The translations under genes and the position numbers were made by a program. From DAHUYF01 sp035945115 (GTDB lineage: Bacteria; Pseudomonadota; Alphaproteobacteria; ATCC43930; CGMCC-115725), in the NCBI GenBank assembly GCA_035945115.1, contig DASZAN010000002.1, positions 7,291-71,290 on the forward strand: a DNA stretch of 64,000 nucleotides. The letters run 5' to 3'. The notes below the pieces were generated by a model. The model did no database searches. It saw only the letters and a list, made by a program, of their open reading frames with translations, and was not told where the DNA came from. How positions within the stretch are numbered: the stretch's first letter is position 1; each line of letters begins with the position of its first letter. Positions 37,785-46,290 of this stretch are shown in pieces.

Positions 37785-39215
37785 ATGTTCGACATCGTCA
37801 TTTCCGGCGGCACCGCCGTCCTGCCCTCGGGTCCTGAGCGGGCCGACATCGCCATCCTCGGCGAGCGTATCGCCGCGATCGGCGCCCCCGGCAGCCTCGT
37901 TGCCATCGGCGCGCATCGGGTCGTCGATGCCGCCGAGCAAATCATCATACCCGGCGGCATCGATCCGCATGTCCATTGCTCCTGGCCCATTCCGATGCCG
38001 GGCCAGCCGCAGCCGCAATTGAGTGGCCCGCCCGCGCAAGTGAGCCGCGCCGCCTTGCATGGCGGCACTACCACGCTCCTCGACTTCGCGCTTTGGACGC
38101 CGGGTGAGCGCCTCGGTGCCGCGATCGAACGGCGGCAAAAGGAGTGGGCGGGCGCGTGCCATTGCGACTACGGCTTCCATGTCATGCTGCAAGGCAAGAT
38201 ACCGCCGGAAATTCTCGGCGAGCTCGCCGAGGTGGTCGCCGACGGCCACGCCAGCGTCAAGATCTTCACCACCGACATCACGCCGAGCCGCCGCGGCCGC
38301 ATGATTCAATTCGGCGACATCTGGGAAATCCTGAAGGTCCTCGCGCACGCCGGCGGCATCGCCGCCATTCACGCCGAGGACAACGACATCGTCATGCACA
38401 TGTACGAGAAGCTCTTCCGCGAGGATCGCACCAGCTTCGAGCACATGGCGGAGGTCCACAACACGCTGTCCGAGGATCTCTCGTTCAATCGCGTCATTCG
38501 CCTGGCGGGGAGTATCGAGGGCGCGGCGCTCTATATGATGCACACCTCGGCCGCGACCGGCGTCCGTGCCATCGCCGAAGCGCGCGCCCGCGGCGTGCCG
38601 ATCTACGGCGAGACGCTGCACCAATACCTGCTCTACAGCGCCGAGGACTACAAGCGCCCGGGCGGGCAGATGTATCATACCTACCCCTCGCTCAAATTCC
38701 GCGAGGACCACGAGGCGCTCTGGGCGGCAACGCGGCGCGGCGCCATTCAGGCCATCGCCACCGACGAGATCTGTTGTCCGCTCAAGGTGAAGCTGCAAGG
38801 TCGGCGCATCGACGACGTCACTGGCGGCAATGCCGGAGTCGAGCCGCGAGTATCTCTGATTTACACCGAGACGGTCGGCAAGCGCGGGCACAACCTACCG
38901 GAGTTCGTCGGCCTCATCTCGACGAATGCCGCGAAGATTCTCGGCCTCTACCCGCGGAAGGGCGTTCTTGCCGTCGGCTCCGACGCCGATATCGTGCTGC
39001 TCGACCCCCGCAAAGCGCGCGTCCTCAAAGCCGGCGATCTTCACGAGGCCGACTATACGCCGTGGGAAGGCCGCTCCGTCGCCGTCTGGCCCTCGATGAC
39101 GTTGCTGCGCGGCAAAGTCGTCGTCGAGGATGGCACGTTTCACGGCCAAGCGAACGACGGTCAGTTCATCAAGCGAAAAATCCCTGACGAGATTCGCTCG
39201 GGCCCGGTGCTCTGA
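37785..39215 (+). CDS. Second hydantoinase/dihydropyrimidinase-family amidohydrolase
   Basis: A 476-residue relative of the hydantoinase at 35.2 kb, with H62 and H64 (DPHVHCSW), K159 (ASVKIFTTD), H196 (AIHAEDND), H253 (MMHTSA) and D327 (AIATDEICC). The metal set is complete, but the region around the late Asp (ATDE instead of SSDHxP) and the PMPGQPQPQ insertion after the HxH differ, suggesting another ring substrate. ATG 37785 is preceded by AAGGACAAGAACC. Co-transcribed with the G3E GTPase. Confidence 0.88.
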   Translation: MFDIVISGGTAVLPSGPERADIAILGERIAAIGAPGSLVAIGAHRVVDAAEQIIIPGGIDPHVHCSWPIPMPGQPQPQLSGPPAQVSRAALHGGTTTLLDFALWTPGERLGAAIERRQKEWAGACHCDYGFHVMLQGKIPPEILGELAEVVADGHASVKIFTTDITPSRRGRMIQFGDIWEILKVLAHAGGIAAIHAEDNDIVMHMYEKLFREDRTSFEHMAEVHNTLSEDLSFNRVIRLAGSIEGAALYMMHTSAATGVRAIAEARARGVPIYGETLHQYLLYSAEDYKRPGGQMYHTYPSLKFREDHEALWAATRRGAIQAIATDEICCPLKVKLQGRRIDDVTGGNAGVEPRVSLIYTETVGKRGHNLPEFVGLISTNAAKILGLYPRKGVLAVGSDADIVLLDPRKARVLKAGDLHEADYTPWEGRSVAVWPSMTLLRGKVVVEDGTFHGQANDGQFIKRKIPDEIRSGPVL

Positions 39216-39292
39216 TCGCAGTGCCCTCATCGAGGGCGGCACTATACCGCGCACAGATCGAAGGCATCGCGCCATCGCGCGCATTTTACGAA

Positions 39293-39306
39293 AATTCTAC
39301 TAAAAG
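39293..39306. repeat. 14-bp direct repeat, left copy
   Basis: The AT-rich AATTCTACTAAAAG occurs here, upstream of the lytic transglycosylase, and again at 62088-62101, next to the second integrase. In DNA of this GC content such an AT-rich match is unlikely by chance. It may be an att core or a shared regulatory site. Confidence 0.4.
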
Positions 39307-39429
39307 GCCGGGCGAAAGTTCTGGGGCATGCGCGGCGGATGGTTTCTAATCGGTTAAGCCGAAGAAGGAGACGCTGGTGAGACGCACTCGCTCACACAGC
39401 CGAAACTCGTCATCCGACTCGGAGGGACC

Positions 39430-40419
39430 ATGCCCGAACTTTTCGTTCGACGGATTTACCGCCCGTCTTTCATCCGGCGCTTTTATGGATTTGCTGTCGC
39501 GAGCTGCCTTGGTTTGTCGCTCGCGACCGTTGGCGGCTGCACGACGCGGATGGATGACATGGCGATGCCGATGGTCCCGACCGCACCGACATCACTGACG
39601 GAGATCGCGGTCGTACCCTTGGCGCCACCCGAGCAAGAGGACGCGCAACCCCAACCGACCCCGGATGTGCAAACGATCGTTGGCGTCAATCGAAACATCC
39701 AACGCGCGATCCGGGATGCGACGGACGCGGTTGGTACCGACAGCACCTATCTCATGGTCGTCGCCGCGAGAGAGTCGAGCTTCGATCCGCGAAAGCGCGC
39801 CCATCGAACCAGTGCAACGGGCCTCTATCAGTTCACCCAGAAGACATGGTTGCGATCGGTTCGCGCGTTCGGTGAAAGACATGGCCTTGGAGAGTACGCA
39901 AGACAGATTGTCGTTGATGAACGCGGCGCGGTTTCGATGCGCAACGGAGCGGCTCGCGCCAAGTTGCTGCGGCTCCGTGCCGATCCGCAAATCTCGGCAT
40001 TGATGGCGGCCGAACTTGCGCGCGACAACGAGCAGCGCCTCACGCTTAAGCTGGGCCGTCCGGTCGCACCGGCAGAAATCTATATGGCCCATCTGCTGGG
40101 CGTAAATGAAGCGGCGCGCGTCATTGAGAAAGCTCGCTCCGCGCCGCAGACCCCAGGTGCCCGGCTGCTGCCGGCCGCCGCGCGGTCCAATCCGGATCTC
40201 TTTAGACCCCACGGCCATGTCACCTCCGCAAAAGCGCTGGTCAGCAAAATAGCCGGGCACTACCAGCGCCAAGAGCTGCGGTTCGCGCAGCAGATCAATT
40301 CGAAGAGTACGCGCGTGCCGTGGCAAACCAACGTCCCCGATGCGCCGCGCCGTGATCGATCCGGAGATGCGGCGCCGCTCCATAAGGGCAGTTTGTCGCT
40401 CGCATCAACAGCGCCTTAG
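39430..40419 (+). CDS. Lytic transglycosylase-like lipoprotein (SLT fold)
   Basis: A 329-residue envelope protein with a lipobox ending at C37 (GLSLATVGGC), a Pro-rich linker, then an SLT domain with catalytic Glu E115 in VVAARESSFDPRKRAHRTSATGLYQF. The helical domain ends near residue 240, and the rest is disordered and basic. It would cleave peptidoglycan in the periplasm. GGAGGGACC precedes ATG 39430. Followed by a strong terminator. Confidence 0.85.
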   Translation: MPELFVRRIYRPSFIRRFYGFAVASCLGLSLATVGGCTTRMDDMAMPMVPTAPTSLTEIAVVPLAPPEQEDAQPQPTPDVQTIVGVNRNIQRAIRDATDAVGTDSTYLMVVAARESSFDPRKRAHRTSATGLYQFTQKTWLRSVRAFGERHGLGEYARQIVVDERGAVSMRNGAARAKLLRLRADPQISALMAAELARDNEQRLTLKLGRPVAPAEIYMAHLLGVNEAARVIEKARSAPQTPGARLLPAAARSNPDLFRPHGHVTSAKALVSKIAGHYQRQELRFAQQINSKSTRVPWQTNVPDAPRRDRSGDAAPLHKGSLSLASTAP

Positions 40420-40492
40420 CTCGTCCGAGCCGCCGCTGCGATCCGACGCACGCGGACTGACGACGAAACATAAGACCGCATGATCCCCATAA

Positions 40493-40519
40493 GCCCCGCT
40501 CTGGCGGGGCTTTTCTTTT
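40493..40519 (+). terminator. Rho-independent terminator
   Basis: A GCCCCGC/GCGGGGC stem with a TCTG loop followed by TTTTCTTTT, 70 bp after the transglycosylase stop. Confidence 0.9.
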
Positions 40520-40649
40520 GCCGACCCGCTTCTAGCTCATCTCAGAGGCGCCAAATCCGCGCCTTTTCGTCCGCTTATCGCTGATCGCCGCGACGCGCCC
40601 TGATCGAAGCCAAGCTGATCTCGTCGCCCATCGGTTGCCGGAGGTTCTT

Positions 40650-40934
40650 TTGCGTCATTTTAGGTTGCAGCGACCCGAAAAACCGAGGCCAGGAAACCCG
40701 CCACGCCATCCCGATCCCGATGATCCCTCTCCTGTTGAGGAACCGCCGCGCCCCATCCAGCCGCCGCCGGATCGGCCCCCACCGCCACCGATGCAGGTGT
40801 CAAACGTGAGGTGGTCGGAACGAACGATGAGCCAAGGCCGTTTAGGACTGCCTGTCTCACATGTGACGGAGGTAGAATGCACCGGGTCAGAACCATCGCC
40901 GCGATCGTCGGCATGTTGTCGGTCGTTTCGCTGA
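40650..40934 (+). CDS. Possible small proline-rich protein
   Basis: A frame with a TTG start after GGAGG encodes a Pro-rich peptide (RPGNPPRHPDPDDPSPVEEP, then PPPDRPPPPPM). Such short Pro-rich tails occur in Rhizobiales, but the frame overlaps the next, better gene and its C-terminal part is not convincing. Low confidence. Confidence 0.25.
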   Translation: MRHFRLQRPEKPRPGNPPRHPDPDDPSPVEEPPRPIQPPPDRPPPPPMQVSNVRWSERTMSQGRLGLPVSHVTEVECTGSEPSPRSSACCRSFR

Positions 40935-41233
40935 CGCCCGCATACGCTCAGGGTCAACCGACGACAGCCGCCATCTCGGATCAGAAGCTTGACCAGGCCG
41001 CTGCCGCAATGGCGCGCGTCAATAGCCTCCACAGGAGCTATCAAGAGAAGCTCACACAAGCGCCGCCCGATCAGCAGAATAGCGTCATCGCTGAAGCCAG
41101 CAACGCCCTCCAAGAAGCCGTGACGGAGCAAGGTCTCTCGATCGATGAGTACAACACGATCATCAAAACCGCTCAGAACGACCCTGCCGTTCGCGATAAG
41201 CTCGTTCAGCGCCTAGCAGCTCCGAAAGAATAG
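40877..41233 (+). CDS. Secreted DUF4168-like protein
   Basis: From ATG 40877 (GACGGAGGTAG upstream) it has 118 residues: a signal peptide ending PAYAQ, then two helices. The helical part with KLDQAAAAMARVNSLHRSYQEKL and LQEAVTEQGLSIDEYNTIIK matches the DUF4168 family of periplasmic proteins of unknown function. Confidence 0.75.
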   Translation: MHRVRTIAAIVGMLSVVSLTPAYAQGQPTTAAISDQKLDQAAAAMARVNSLHRSYQEKLTQAPPDQQNSVIAEASNALQEAVTEQGLSIDEYNTIIKTAQNDPAVRDKLVQRLAAPKE

Positions 41234-41345
41234 TGTCCGCCAAGCCGTCGGTTGCCGCTGACGGGGTGCGTTATCGAGGCGCTCCGCGGACATCTTCGGT
41301 TTCGGGGCGTTTCCTCCTGTAAATGGCAGGAGGACTGACGGTCTG

Positions 41346-41660
41346 ATGGCGCGTCCGGCGAAGATCATCGGCACCGCCCGGCTGATCGTGGCGAAGTACG
41401 GCAAGGCGGGGCCCACCATCGCGAGGCGGCGCGCACGGCAAGCAGTGCGGCGACGCGACGAGGCCGCTGCTTCCGCATGGACGGCGATTGCTCGCGCGGC
41501 GGATGTCGTGCTCGAGCCGCCGCCGGACGATCGCGCGTCGCTCTCCGACGTGCTCGACGGCGCGGTGACCGGGCAGGTGATGAAGGCTTACGGGGTCGAC
41601 CGCGAGCAGGTCGAGCAGCTGATGCGAGAGGCGAAGGAACGTCGCGACGGCGAAGAATAA
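41346..41660 (+). CDS. Small hypothetical protein
   Basis: A 104-residue basic protein starting MARPAKIIGTARLIVAKYGKAG, with Arg-rich helices and an acidic end (QVEQLMREAKERRDGEE). No membrane segment or known motif is seen. Its length and codon use suggest a real gene, but no family is recognised. Confidence 0.5.
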   Translation: MARPAKIIGTARLIVAKYGKAGPTIARRRARQAVRRRDEAAASAWTAIARAADVVLEPPPDDRASLSDVLDGAVTGQVMKAYGVDREQVEQLMREAKERRDGEE

Positions 41661-41765
41661 CATTCCCCGTAAAGGAACCGGCAACGGGTTCGAGCCGGTG
41701 GCATCGCCGATTTTCGCGGGCTACGTCATTGACGTGAATGAGGGCCCGCGCTCTAAATTCGACCT

Positions 41766-41978
41766 ATGGCAAAGCACACCGTTGAGCCGGGACAGCATTA
41801 CCGCCGCGTCCGGCCCGGCGCCTACCGTCCAGCGGGGTCCGAGTGGATCGTGGAAGCGGTGCAGACGGATGCCCAGGGCATCCGTCACGCGCGCCTCGTC
41901 AACGCCGCGGACCGGACCGAGCGCAAGACGCTCGCCGCCGACGTGCTCGCCGACCCCGCGCGTTTCGAGGAGGTATAG
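41766..41978 (+). CDS. Small hypothetical protein
   Basis: A 70-residue protein (KHTVEPGQHYRRVRPGAYRP, WIVEAVQTDAQGIRHARLVN) with a beta-rich, soluble pattern resembling short SH3-like phage or mobile-DNA proteins. The resemblance is only by eye. Situated 53 bp before the GST gene. Confidence 0.5.
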   Translation: MAKHTVEPGQHYRRVRPGAYRPAGSEWIVEAVQTDAQGIRHARLVNAADRTERKTLAADVLADPARFEEV

Positions 41979-42031
41979 CCTCACACGCGCTCGTGCTTGT
42001 CGCCGCGCGCGCGCTGGGTTAAGGCGGGACG

Positions 42032-42655
42032 ATGCGAAAGCTCTACCACAGCTATCTCTCCCCCTATGCGCGCCGGGTCCTGATCGTTCTCGCCGAGAAG
42101 GGTCTGGAGCACGAGCGGGAAAAGCACATGTTTGCTCGCGAGTTCGCCGGGCTGTCGTCGATCAATCCTTGTCTGCTCCTCCCCGTGTTCATCGACGGCG
42201 ACGTGCATCTCTGGGGGTCCAACCTGATCATCGAGTATCTCTTGAAGACCTATAGCGGCATCGCCCCCGGCGCAGCGGCGCCGCCGCTTGCCGCCGCCAT
42301 GACGCGCCCCGACCATCATTGGGAGGATGCCCGAGTCCTGGCCACCCTCGAGACGATGACCGACAGCATCATGAACCTCAGGCAGATGAAGATGAGCGGG
42401 TTCGAGCCCGATCAGGTCGCTTATCTGCGCCGCCAATGCGATCGCATCGACCACTGCCTGGACTGGCTTGAGCAGAATGCCACCGGGGACGGTTTCGCGC
42501 CCGGCGAGTTCTCGATCATGGACGTGAATCTGATTTGCGCCCTCGGCAACGTCGACAACCACAAGAGCTTCGAATGGCGGGGCCGACCAACCCTGGAGGC
42601 CATCGTCGCCCGATATTCCGCGCGCCCTTCGGTGAGGGCGACCGCCAAGGAATGA
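42032..42655 (+). CDS. Glutathione S-transferase family protein
   Basis: A 207-residue protein with an N-terminal thioredoxin-like domain (KLYHSYLSPYARRVLIVLAEKGLEHE, LLLPVFIDGDVHLWGSNLIIEYL) and a C-terminal helical domain ending RPSVRATAKE. The SPYARRV start matches GSTs of bacterial type where a Ser or Cys acts. Substrate unknown. Last gene before the island left edge. Confidence 0.85.
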   Translation: MRKLYHSYLSPYARRVLIVLAEKGLEHEREKHMFAREFAGLSSINPCLLLPVFIDGDVHLWGSNLIIEYLLKTYSGIAPGAAAPPLAAAMTRPDHHWEDARVLATLETMTDSIMNLRQMKMSGFEPDQVAYLRRQCDRIDHCLDWLEQNATGDGFAPGEFSIMDVNLICALGNVDNHKSFEWRGRPTLEAIVARYSARPSVRATAKE

Positions 42656-42731
42656 GGGTGGCCGACCCAAGGTGCTCTTTGTGACTGTCGCCCGCGCGGT
42701 CGCGGGCCGATGGGCTGAATAGTCGGAAAAC

Positions 42732-42748
42732 TGGTGCCGACGCGCAGG
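42732..42748. repeat. 17-bp copy of a tRNA-Thr 3' end
   Basis: TGGTGCCGACGCGCAGG here is identical to the first 17 bases of the tRNA-derived sequence at 44820-44866, in the same orientation. It marks a candidate second attachment-site copy bounding a 2.1-kb cargo. Flanking bases differ. Confidence 0.55.
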
Positions 42749-42983
42749 GACAAACCCAGCATAAGCGCATCGAGTGGCGCCGACCATCGCACTGTCTCGA
42801 TTTATCTCAACACCGTCGCGAAAAGGTTCGGCGTGATATCGTGTCGCTCCCGCCGCCACCAAGCGCGCATACGCCAGCGTGCGGGGGAAAATTTGCGGGA
42901 GCACGTCGGGATGTTCAAGAACAAGACGGCATTCATTCTGGGGGCTAGTGCGAGTTGCCGCGCCATGAAGATGCAAAACTCTT

Positions 42984-43748
42984 CTATTTTGCAGCCGGCG
43001 TTTTCGGCGAAGGTGACGCGGGACCAGACTGGCATCTCCCGAGGTCCACAAATGCGATCAGAACCGGAAATTTGCTAGAATGAATCGAGCCGTCCCTAGA
43101 AGAATAGAAGCTCAGCGCGGCCTGCGCCTTCACCGTCGCTACGCGCAACGGAACTGGTTGAGTAAGCGCATAATGTTCACTGACCTGTCGGAGGGCAGGG
43201 TTGTTCTCCGAAAAGAAGATCATTCCAAAACATGCCTCCGGCGATAGCGCATCGGCAGTCGCCGCATGGTCCAAGAACGGACGACCATCCCCATTGGGAG
43301 TTCCGACAAAGCCCCCCTTCATCATCGGCTCATCATCAATGAATGTGTAGAACGCCCGGTTTTCTATTGTTTGACCGATTTGCCTACTGACGCTTTCAGG
43401 CCGGCCGTTCTGTTCCCAGTGAATTTCTACCCGAGATAAGAGAGCGGTCCCACTCCCGGAATTAAGAAACAAGGCTTTGCCAGGAAGCGTTAACTCAACG
43501 ACCTTTATATCGTCTTTCCACGAGAGGATTGAGTAGAGTTCGACGCCTTTGGAGAAGACGAAAGCAATGCCGGTTGCAAGCAGCGTTATAAAGCCGGCTA
43601 TGCTTGCGCCAAACGTAAGTCCGTTTCTCCATTTGTCTTGCCAGGATTTGCATGTCGGGCATATCCGAGCACCCGCCCTAATTAGGTCGCGACAGACGAT
43701 GCATTGGACTTTTGCTTCTGATTGATCAGCGGAGGCAGCTATCGTCAT
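42984..43748 (-). CDS. Zinc-ribbon membrane-anchored protein
   Basis: A 254-residue protein with an N-terminal Zn ribbon (CIVCRDLIRAGARICPTC, two CxxC pairs), then a single membrane segment (about residues 48-70) and an extracytoplasmic beta-rich domain. No known family. It lies on an apparent island with a decayed Abi-like gene just upstream on the same strand, so a defence or signalling role is conceivable but unproven. Confidence 0.6.
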   Translation of the reverse strand: MTIAASADQSEAKVQCIVCRDLIRAGARICPTCKSWQDKWRNGLTFGASIAGFITLLATGIAFVFSKGVELYSILSWKDDIKVVELTLPGKALFLNSGSGTALLSRVEIHWEQNGRPESVSRQIGQTIENRAFYTFIDDEPMMKGGFVGTPNGDGRPFLDHAATADALSPEACFGMIFFSENNPALRQVSEHYALTQPVPLRVATVKAQAALSFYSSRDGSIHSSKFPVLIAFVDLGRCQSGPASPSPKTPAAK

Positions 43749-43769
43749 CCTTCAGCGCCGCTCGGCGGC

Positions 43770-44712
43770 TCAATTCGTCGCGCCGATCTTATGCGCGCTC
43801 ATCGCCAGCACGATGTTCGCAGCCGTGAGGTGGATTGCATACGATGCGATGTAGAGCGGAACGGCTGGCGCGGTGGGATCATCGCCATGACCGCCCGCAT
43901 TATTTCTCACTTCAGGCAGGCCGGTCTTCAGCATCGCGATGTAGGTGTCCATTCCCGCGCTGAGATAGACGGGGAAGAGGCCATTCTTCCGAACGGTGGT
44001 GACAAGGTCACTGGCGCGAGCCCCCTTCGGGTATTCCCAACGTCGGGATGCAAATCGCTTTCAGCGTGCTCTCGAACGCACGGTTCGCCGCTACGACCGC
44101 GTCCTTGGCTTTGCCCTCTCGATAGTGCCGATGAGCGGTCATGAACTCTTCGTTCGCCTTCTCAAAGCCGGGCTCAGCTAAGAGTGCGAGCGCTGGGCGC
44201 ACGACTTGGGCGTGGACGTATTGATCGTCGATACGGATGATCTCGCCGTTGCGGAATTCGTAACCAAACGCGTTCTCTCGGAAGCGATCATTGATCTCAG
44301 CCAGAGCATCGTCCGCGTCTTGGGTCGCGCCGCACGCTTCCCTTTGGTTGCGGGCACCGTGTGCCGCCATGTGCGATAACATGCGGCAAGCAACTTCGAC
44401 CGCTGAGAGCCAGCCGTCGAGCTCAGCGCTGCCGAGAAATTCGACGCAACGCTCCTTATCGTTCGAGTACTCCCCAGCGGGGAAAGTCTCAAACTCGCGC
44501 TCCAAGATGCCGGCCAGGAGGTTCCAATTTTCGTTCCCACTTAAGTAGTGATGTGGGAAATCCGCTTCCGTCCACGGTCCTAATGAAGCCGCTATGACCA
44601 TCATGATCTGTTTGCGCAGAAACGGCGGGACAATGTCGTACTGGTACACATCCGACTGGCCCACCCTCTCGCGAGCCCGTTTCCGCTTAGCAAACGTGTC
44701 GAAAGTAGCCAT
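43770..44712 (-). pseudogene. STM4504/CBY_0614-family (Abi-like) protein with frameshift
   Basis: The first frame (from ATG 44712) begins ATFDTFAKRKRARERVG then DVYQYDIVPPFLRKQI, the start of the STM4504/CBY_0614 family. It ends early after FESTLKAICIPTLG. One base later the other frame continues in family fashion: SRRWEYPKGARASDLV, KNGLFPVYL, then EVRNNAGGHGDD and AIHLTAANIVLAMSAHK, ending at 43770. A single inserted base near 44045-44050 explains it. The intact protein would be about 310 residues. The family occurs near abortive-infection genes; function unknown. Confidence 0.75.
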
Positions 44713-44819
44713 CGGCCTACACGCTCATCGTACTACGCCAACTCGTGTCCCCCTACGTGTCCCTGATTGGATAACCAGTCTCTGATCGGGACTATTTCTC
44801 ACCTAAGTCTTTGATTTAG

Positions 44820-44866
44820 TGGTGCCGACGCGCAGGATCGAACTGCGGACCTACTGATTACGAATA
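44820..44866 (-). other. tRNA-Thr(CGU) 3'-end remnant, probable attachment site
   Basis: On the minus strand this is the 3' half of a tRNA-Thr: CGT anticodon region with TTCGTAATCAG, T-arm GTTCGATCC and 3' CCA. The sequence stops matching a tRNA after the anticodon, so no complete gene is present. Such partial 3' ends next to an integrase gene (174 bp away) are classical integration scars. Confidence 0.75.
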
Positions 44867-45039
44867 AGGGCTCGGGCTTTTTGACGGGCTTGGAAAGTTT
44901 TGGAATAAGGCTGTAAGCCATTCTTTCTTCTAGCTTTTCTAGTTCGATGACGTTAGAACGGTCCGGCGTAATTTGGATGCCGGGACCTTATTATCGCCTT
45001 ATTAGTGCGGAGCGTCCTGGCTTCGTTCTTGAGGCCGTG

Positions 45040-46260
45040 ATGGCGACGAAACCGAGGCTGCACATTACAAAGCGCGCAGTGGATGCGCTGTCCTTTGTCC
45101 CGAAGGGCGAGGCTCAGCGAATACACTGGGATGACGAACTCGCCGGCTTCGGCGTCTGCATCGGCCATTTCTCGAAAAGCTACATTGCACAATGCGACGT
45201 GAACGGTCGCACGATCCGCATCACCATCGGCAAGCATGGCGTCTTCACGCCAGAGGAGGCAAGGCGTGAGGCGCGCGATTACCTCAACCGCATGGCGCGA
45301 GGCGAAGACCCGCGCGAGACGAAGCGCCGGCAACGCAGCCTGTCGCTGACGCTGGACGAAGCTTGGCACGAGTATCGCGCGGCGCATACGTGGCGGAAGC
45401 AAACCGAGAGTGACTACAGGCGGGTGGTGGAGCACTTTCTAGCCGACTGGCGCAAGCGCCCGTTGGCGGAGATCACGGGCCAGATGGTCTTGGAGCGCCA
45501 CGCCGACCACGCCGCGAGGTATAGCCCCGGCACCGCCACAAGGAACATGCGCGTGTTCCGCGCCATCTATAACTTCGCTATGGTGTCGCACGAGGAGCTA
45601 CCGCCCAATCCCACTGCCCGCTTGTCGCGCTTGCGATTGTGGCATCGTGATCAGCGCCGACGCACGTACATTAAATCCGATGATCTGCCGGCGTGGTATG
45701 AGGCCGTGATGGCGCTTGAGACCCAAGCGGCGCGCGACTACTTACGTCTGGTCCTTTTCACCGGGATGCGCCGCTCGGAGGCGTTGGGTTTGCGCTGGGA
45801 GAACGTAGACCTATTTGGCAAAACGCTCACCGTGCCGACGACGAAGAACGGCGATCCACTCGTGTTGCCGATGAGCTCGTTCGTCCACGATCTTCTCGCT
45901 GAGCGCCGTCGCGCCAATCCAACGGGCGAGTGGGTATTCCCGGCAGAGAGCGATAGCGGACATCTTGTCGAGCCGAAGAAATGGGTGTCCGCCGCCGCCA
46001 AGAATTCGGGCGTCGCGTTCACGCTCCACGATCTGCGCCGAACCTTCATCACCATCGCTGAAAGCCTTGACATATCGGCATACACCCTCAAGCGCCTGCT
46101 CAATCACCGTGACGGCGGGCGCGACGTGACGGGTGGTTACATTGTGCTCGACGTGGAGCGCCTACGCGGTCCGATGCAGCGCATCTGCGACGTCATCTCG
46201 GCGGCATGCAGGATCACAACGGGTGCAGAAATAGCAACACTAGAGACGAGAAGGCGTTGA
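45040..46260 (+). CDS. Tyrosine recombinase, phage/island integrase
   Basis: A 406-residue integrase with the DUF4102-type start (KPRLHITKRAVDALSFVPKG), a core-binding domain (DEAWHEYRAAHTWRKQTESDYRR) and catalytic residues R244 (TGMRRSEALGLRW), H330 and R333 (HDLRRTF), H356 (LLNHRDGG) and Y367 (DVTGGYI). ATG 45040 begins the family N-terminus, so an earlier ATG (44947) is not used. The tRNA-derived site at 44820 is just upstream, the P4-type arrangement. Confidence 0.92.
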   Translation: MATKPRLHITKRAVDALSFVPKGEAQRIHWDDELAGFGVCIGHFSKSYIAQCDVNGRTIRITIGKHGVFTPEEARREARDYLNRMARGEDPRETKRRQRSLSLTLDEAWHEYRAAHTWRKQTESDYRRVVEHFLADWRKRPLAEITGQMVLERHADHAARYSPGTATRNMRVFRAIYNFAMVSHEELPPNPTARLSRLRLWHRDQRRRTYIKSDDLPAWYEAVMALETQAARDYLRLVLFTGMRRSEALGLRWENVDLFGKTLTVPTTKNGDPLVLPMSSFVHDLLAERRRANPTGEWVFPAESDSGHLVEPKKWVSAAAKNSGVAFTLHDLRRTFITIAESLDISAYTLKRLLNHRDGGRDVTGGYIVLDVERLRGPMQRICDVISAACRITTGAEIATLETRRR

Positions 46261-46290
46261 AATTTGCGCCAAGTCGGTGAGGTCTCCCGG

